Notes under the pieces: generated by a model | What the model was told of the DNA's origin: nothing | The model's input: only the letters and a program-made list of their open reading frames with translations | Databases searched by the model: none | From: Ruminiclostridium sp. | GTDB taxonomy: Bacteria; Bacillota_A; Clostridia; Oscillospirales; Ruminococcaceae | DNA length: 6,981 bases | NCBI GenBank assembly: GCA_017550775.1 | Contig: JAFZOA010000076.1 | Span: 1 to 6,981, forward strand | Direction of reading: 5' to 3' | Program-made: the position numbers and the translations under genes | Part shown: piece by piece, positions 4,561 to 6,981 of the stretch | Layout: every line of letters begins with the position of its first letter | Position numbering within the stretch: position 1 is the first letter of the stretch

Positions 4561-6967
4561 CGTCTTCCTCTGCTTTTGCTTTCTTTCTCTTCTTGACGAT
4601 CACAACGATAATAATGATCACAACGATCAGAACAACTGCACAGATGATAACAGGTACCCAGTTGAACGGTTCCTCTGCGGGACCCATATCCTCGAAAGCA
4701 CCCATATCCATGCCCATATTGAAAGATTCTTCCATAGCTTCAAAGCTGAAATCGATCGTCCTGGTCTTGGCTGTTCCGTTGGAATCTTCGTAGGTAAAGA
4801 GTATCTGACCGCTCATCTGTCCGCTTTCCACGGGAGTGAGCTTAGCGTCATATATTTCCTCCACACCGCTCTTGATGTTGCCTATGTAGTATTTCGGAGT
4901 CTCGATCGTGAAGCCCTCTCCGGAGACCTCGGCGGAAACGTTGTAGCTGTCGCTCTTGCCCTTGTTTACGATGCTTACCGAGACCGTGGCGGGAGTTCCG
5001 ACCGCGACCGCGTAATTCGGCACCTCGGGATCGTTGAATTCAAGTCTGTCCTCCTGGCGAAGCGGAATAGTGATCGTCTCGGACACTGCGCTTGCCTGGT
5101 AACGCTCATCGTTTACGGTGTATTCGTAAGTGAATGCTATCTCGATCGGGTAGCTGTTAGGTGTAGCGTCCGATCTTGCGAGAATGAACATATCAATGGG
5201 CTTTTCCTCGTGGGGCATCACGCTCTCAAAGAAGAACGAGTTGGAGGAGTTTGCGGGAGAGAACGCGATAGCGCCGTCCTGTCTGGTGGCTACACCGTTA
5301 ATGGTGACTTTGAGGTTTTCTATCACAGCTTCCGAGGATGCGTTCTTTATCACGAGGTCAAGCGGGAATGTGGAACCGGCCGCAACATACTCACCGCCGA
5401 AATCATAGCTCTCGATAATGATAGTAGGCGCGAATACCTTTTTCTTATCCTCTTCCTTTTCCTTGGGAAGACAGGTCACAGTCGCATAGGAGGTGTTGGT
5501 GATGTCGCCGTAGTTGAGCTCGATCTGGATAACTTCTCTTACGGAAGCGATGCCCTTGCAGCCGATAAGGCTGAACTTGTATGTCTGCGTCTCGCCTGCG
5601 GCTATATCGAAATCGCGGTAGGTAAGTCCGCTGTTGAGCGCGAACTTGGTACCGTCAAGATTGAGAAGGCTCAGACGGGCACCCTCGATCTTGTTCTTGC
5701 TGCTGTTCTTTACGTTCAGTGTAAGGTTGAACGTGGTATTCTCGGCAACTGCGCCGGCATCGATGGAATAGTCGGTGACGGTGATATCATACTTGCCGTT
5801 CTTCTCGGCTGTCTTTTCGGGCTTACAGATGACCGCAGCCTGCATTGTGGTGGAATTTGCGCCGAATTCAAGCACGATCGGCACATTTTCTCTCTCAAAG
5901 GTGATACCCGCGCCGCCTATGAGCTTGAAGACGAAGCGCTTGGTCTCACCGGGTCTGATGTTGAAATCCGTGTACGCAAGGCCGCTTTCGATCGCGAACT
6001 TTGTGCCGTCGGGAGTTACGGATACGCGCGCGCTCTTGATCTCTTCCTTACCGTTGTTCTTTACCTCGACAGTAAGATCAAACTTTGTGCCCTTCTCGAC
6101 AAGCGAGCTGCTTACGGTGTACTTTGTCATGGTAAGGTCGTGCTTGCCGTAGGTCGCCTCTTCCGGCTCGGGTACACAGTTGAGGATGACCTGGGTGCTC
6201 GTTGTGCGGGACATATCGGTCTTGTTCTCGTCGAGCGTGTAGGTGAGCGTAAGGGTGAGGTTCTCACGTTCGAGGGTTATGCCCTTCTGTGCTATCAGGT
6301 TGAATACAACAGTACCGGTTTTCCCGTTCGGGATATCTATGTACTGCTTTGAGAAGCCGGTATCGAGCACGAACTTCTTGGTGTCGATGCCGTCAAGGAA
6401 GAGCTCGGCGTTCTTGATGTCTATGCCGCTCTCATTTTTCAGGTCAACGGAGATGCTGAACTTATCGCCGGCCTTGATAGCTTTATTGCTTACTGAATAG
6501 GATTCAATGTTGAGACCCTTTAATTTCAGATTGCTGGTGACCTTCATGGTAAAGGTGAAGGTCTGTGTAGCCACGCACTCGGCATATCTGAACACTCTTG
6601 CCGTTACTGTGAAGGTATGCTCGGCGGTTGACGCGGTCTGAGTCGCGCATACGATGAAGCTTGTGCTGCATACGCCGGTCGAAGAAACGTGTTCGGGGTC
6701 TACGACATAGACCTCCTTATTTCCTCCGGTGACCGAAAACTCGATGCTTGAATATGTACCGCCCCTTTTCTGGTACAGCTCTACGGGAACGACAACCTTG
6801 GTACCGGCGGTCATCTCGAACTTTGTACCCGATGTGAGTGAAAACTCCGGGACAGCGTCACTGTCGGTGTTCTGATACGGCGTTTCGGCAAACGCGGCGG
6901 GGACTGCTGCGGTAGCCATTACTGCGGCGGCGAGAAGTGCGGCCGCTAACTTTTTCAACAGATTCAT
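4547..6967 (-). CDS. Secreted, membrane-anchored protein with repeated CARDB/NEW3-like modules
   Basis: An 806-residue extracytoplasmic protein. Signal peptide at 1-27 (basic LLKK, Ala-rich core, AFA before Glu28). The mature chain is beta-rich: an N-terminal module (about 40-146), three related repeats (about 148-267, 273-385, 390-503), a more diverged module (about 511-637), a last module of NEW3/CARDB appearance (about 641-745), an acidic Met-rich linker (746-769), one membrane helix (771-791), a KKRKK stop-transfer and an acidic end (EEDDEDL). There is no LPxTG, so it is held by its own helix. The start at 6967 has GAGGT 9 bases upstream and leads straight into the signal peptide. Its stop overlaps the permease start by 14 bases, arguing that the two act together. 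Such proteins are usually annotated as COG1361 S-layer-like or CARDB proteins. Possible roles are an external adaptor, sensor or substrate binder for the transporter, or an adhesin. Topology is firm; function is inference. Confidence 0.87.
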   Translation of the reverse strand: MNLLKKLAAALLAAAVMATAAVPAAFAETPYQNTDSDAVPEFSLTSGTKFEMTAGTKVVVPVELYQKRGGTYSSIEFSVTGGNKEVYVVDPEHVSSTGVCSTSFIVCATQTASTAEHTFTVTARVFRYAECVATQTFTFTMKVTSNLKLKGLNIESYSVSNKAIKAGDKFSISVDLKNESGIDIKNAELFLDGIDTKKFVLDTGFSKQYIDIPNGKTGTVVFNLIAQKGITLERENLTLTLTYTLDENKTDMSRTTSTQVILNCVPEPEEATYGKHDLTMTKYTVSSSLVEKGTKFDLTVEVKNNGKEEIKSARVSVTPDGTKFAIESGLAYTDFNIRPGETKRFVFKLIGGAGITFERENVPIVLEFGANSTTMQAAVICKPEKTAEKNGKYDITVTDYSIDAGAVAENTTFNLTLNVKNSSKNKIEGARLSLLNLDGTKFALNSGLTYRDFDIAAGETQTYKFSLIGCKGIASVREVIQIELNYGDITNTSYATVTCLPKEKEEDKKKVFAPTIIIESYDFGGEYVAAGSTFPLDLVIKNASSEAVIENLKVTINGVATRQDGAIAFSPANSSNSFFFESVMPHEEKPIDMFILARSDATPNSYPIEIAFTYEYTVNDERYQASAVSETITIPLRQEDRLEFNDPEVPNYAVAVGTPATVSVSIVNKGKSDSYNVSAEVSGEGFTIETPKYYIGNIKSGVEEIYDAKLTPVESGQMSGQILFTYEDSNGTAKTRTIDFSFEAMEESFNMGMDMGAFEDMGPAEEPFNWVPVIICAVVLIVVIIIIVVIVKKRKKAKAEEDDEDL
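4561..4571 (-). promoter_or_regulatory. Ribosome binding site of the permease, inside the upstream gene
   Basis: On the - strand AGAGGAAG (4571-4564) precedes the permease ATG by only a few bases. It is formed by the Ala-Glu-Glu codons of the acidic tail of the upstream protein. The two reading frames overlap at 4547-4560. Confidence 0.75.
4595..4657 (-). other. C-terminal transmembrane anchor segment
   Basis: Residues 771-791 of the surface protein are an unbroken run of Val and Ile with one Cys, Ala and Leu, followed at once by KKRKKAK. This is a single stop-transfer helix with a short cytoplasmic tail of about 15 residues. Confidence 0.92.
5459..5800 (-). repeat. Protein repeat 3 of the surface protein
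   Basis: Residues 390-503, starting at NGKYDITVTDY. It has LNVKNSSKNKIEGA, the core at 438-479 and Cys499 in TCLPKEKEE, followed by a Lys/Glu-rich linker (502-510). It also has an extra cysteine, Cys470, inside the core. Confidence 0.8.
5813..6151 (-). repeat. Protein repeat 2 of the surface protein
   Basis: Residues 273-385, starting at YGKHDLTMTKY. It has the VEVKNNGKEEI strand-turn, the 42-residue core at 320-361 and a terminal Cys381 followed by Lys-Pro-Glu. Within the core it matches repeat 3 at 24 of 42 positions by direct count. Confidence 0.8.
6167..6526 (-). repeat. Protein repeat 1 of the surface protein
   Basis: Residues 148-267, a beta-sandwich-like module. It opens with a strand ending in ESYSVS, has the VDLKNESG strand-turn typical of CARDB/NEW3 folds, contains the ungapped 42-residue core (195-236), and ends with Cys264 followed by Pro-Glu. 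It is the most diverged of the three clear copies. Confidence 0.75.
6887..6967 (-). other. Signal peptide coding segment
   Basis: Residues 1-27 of the modular surface protein: Lys5-Lys6 at the N-terminus, an Ala/Leu/Val core, and a predicted signal peptidase I cut after Ala27 (AFA, then ETP). There is no lipobox cysteine, so it is not a lipoprotein. Confidence 0.9.
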
Positions 6968-6981
6968 TTTGTCTGGACCTC

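Noticed and set aside
3157..4596. A 479-codon open frame on the + strand opposite the permease, longer than the permease itself
   Set aside because: Its translation is rich in Arg, His, Tyr and Asp with no recognisable domain, and it runs through the terminator region. The opposite strand encodes an unmistakable FtsX-type permease, so this is an antisense shadow.
5210..6352. A 380-codon open frame on the + strand opposite the surface-protein repeats
   Set aside because: It follows the repeats of the gene on the other strand and has no convincing start signal or domain.
5459..6526. Repeats in the surface-protein gene as a DNA-level tandem array or phase-variable tract
   Set aside because: The similarity is clear only in protein. 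The DNA copies have diverged too far for easy recombination or slippage.

Overview
The window is a stretch of bacterial chromosome that is almost entirely coding. It most likely comes from an anaerobic Firmicute of the class Clostridia, perhaps near Ruminococcaceae/Oscillospiraceae. The reasons are the lon-engB gene order typical of Firmicutes, a C_GCAxxG_C_C-type cysteine protein (a family common in anaerobes), AGGAGG-like ribosome binding sites, and a single-membrane type of surface protein with an uncleaved C-terminal anchor. The family-level placement is inference; no rRNA or marker phylogeny is available here.

Left arm (1-3119, + strand): the 3' seven-eighths of lon (ATP-dependent protease, start lost beyond the left edge), then engB/ysxC (ribosome-assembly GTPase), then a 123-residue cysteine-motif protein whose ribosome binding site lies inside the end of engB. 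The lon-engB gap of 55 bases carries a hairpin, and the engB ribosome binding site is a second copy of the hairpin's 3' arm, so two exclusive foldings are possible. The arm ends at a strong intrinsic terminator (about 3123-3160).

Right arm (3175-6967, - strand, convergent with the left arm): transcription enters from beyond the right edge. The first gene encodes an 806-residue secreted, C-terminally anchored protein built of about six beta-sandwich (CARDB/NEW3-like) modules. Three of these are clear internal repeats, and each ends in a conserved cysteine. Its stop overlaps by 14 bases the start of a 461-residue MacB/FtsX-type ABC transporter permease. The permease lacks an ATPase domain and no ATPase gene is in the window, so a separate ATPase is expected upstream beyond position 6981 or elsewhere.

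The left arm is housekeeping (protein quality control, ribosome assembly). The right arm is the more unusual part: a modular extracellular protein translationally coupled to a MacB-like permease, in the place where Gram-positive MacB systems often have an HlyD/MacA-type adaptor. No RNA genes, mobile elements, CRISPR arrays or stretches over 300 bases without a gene were seen.
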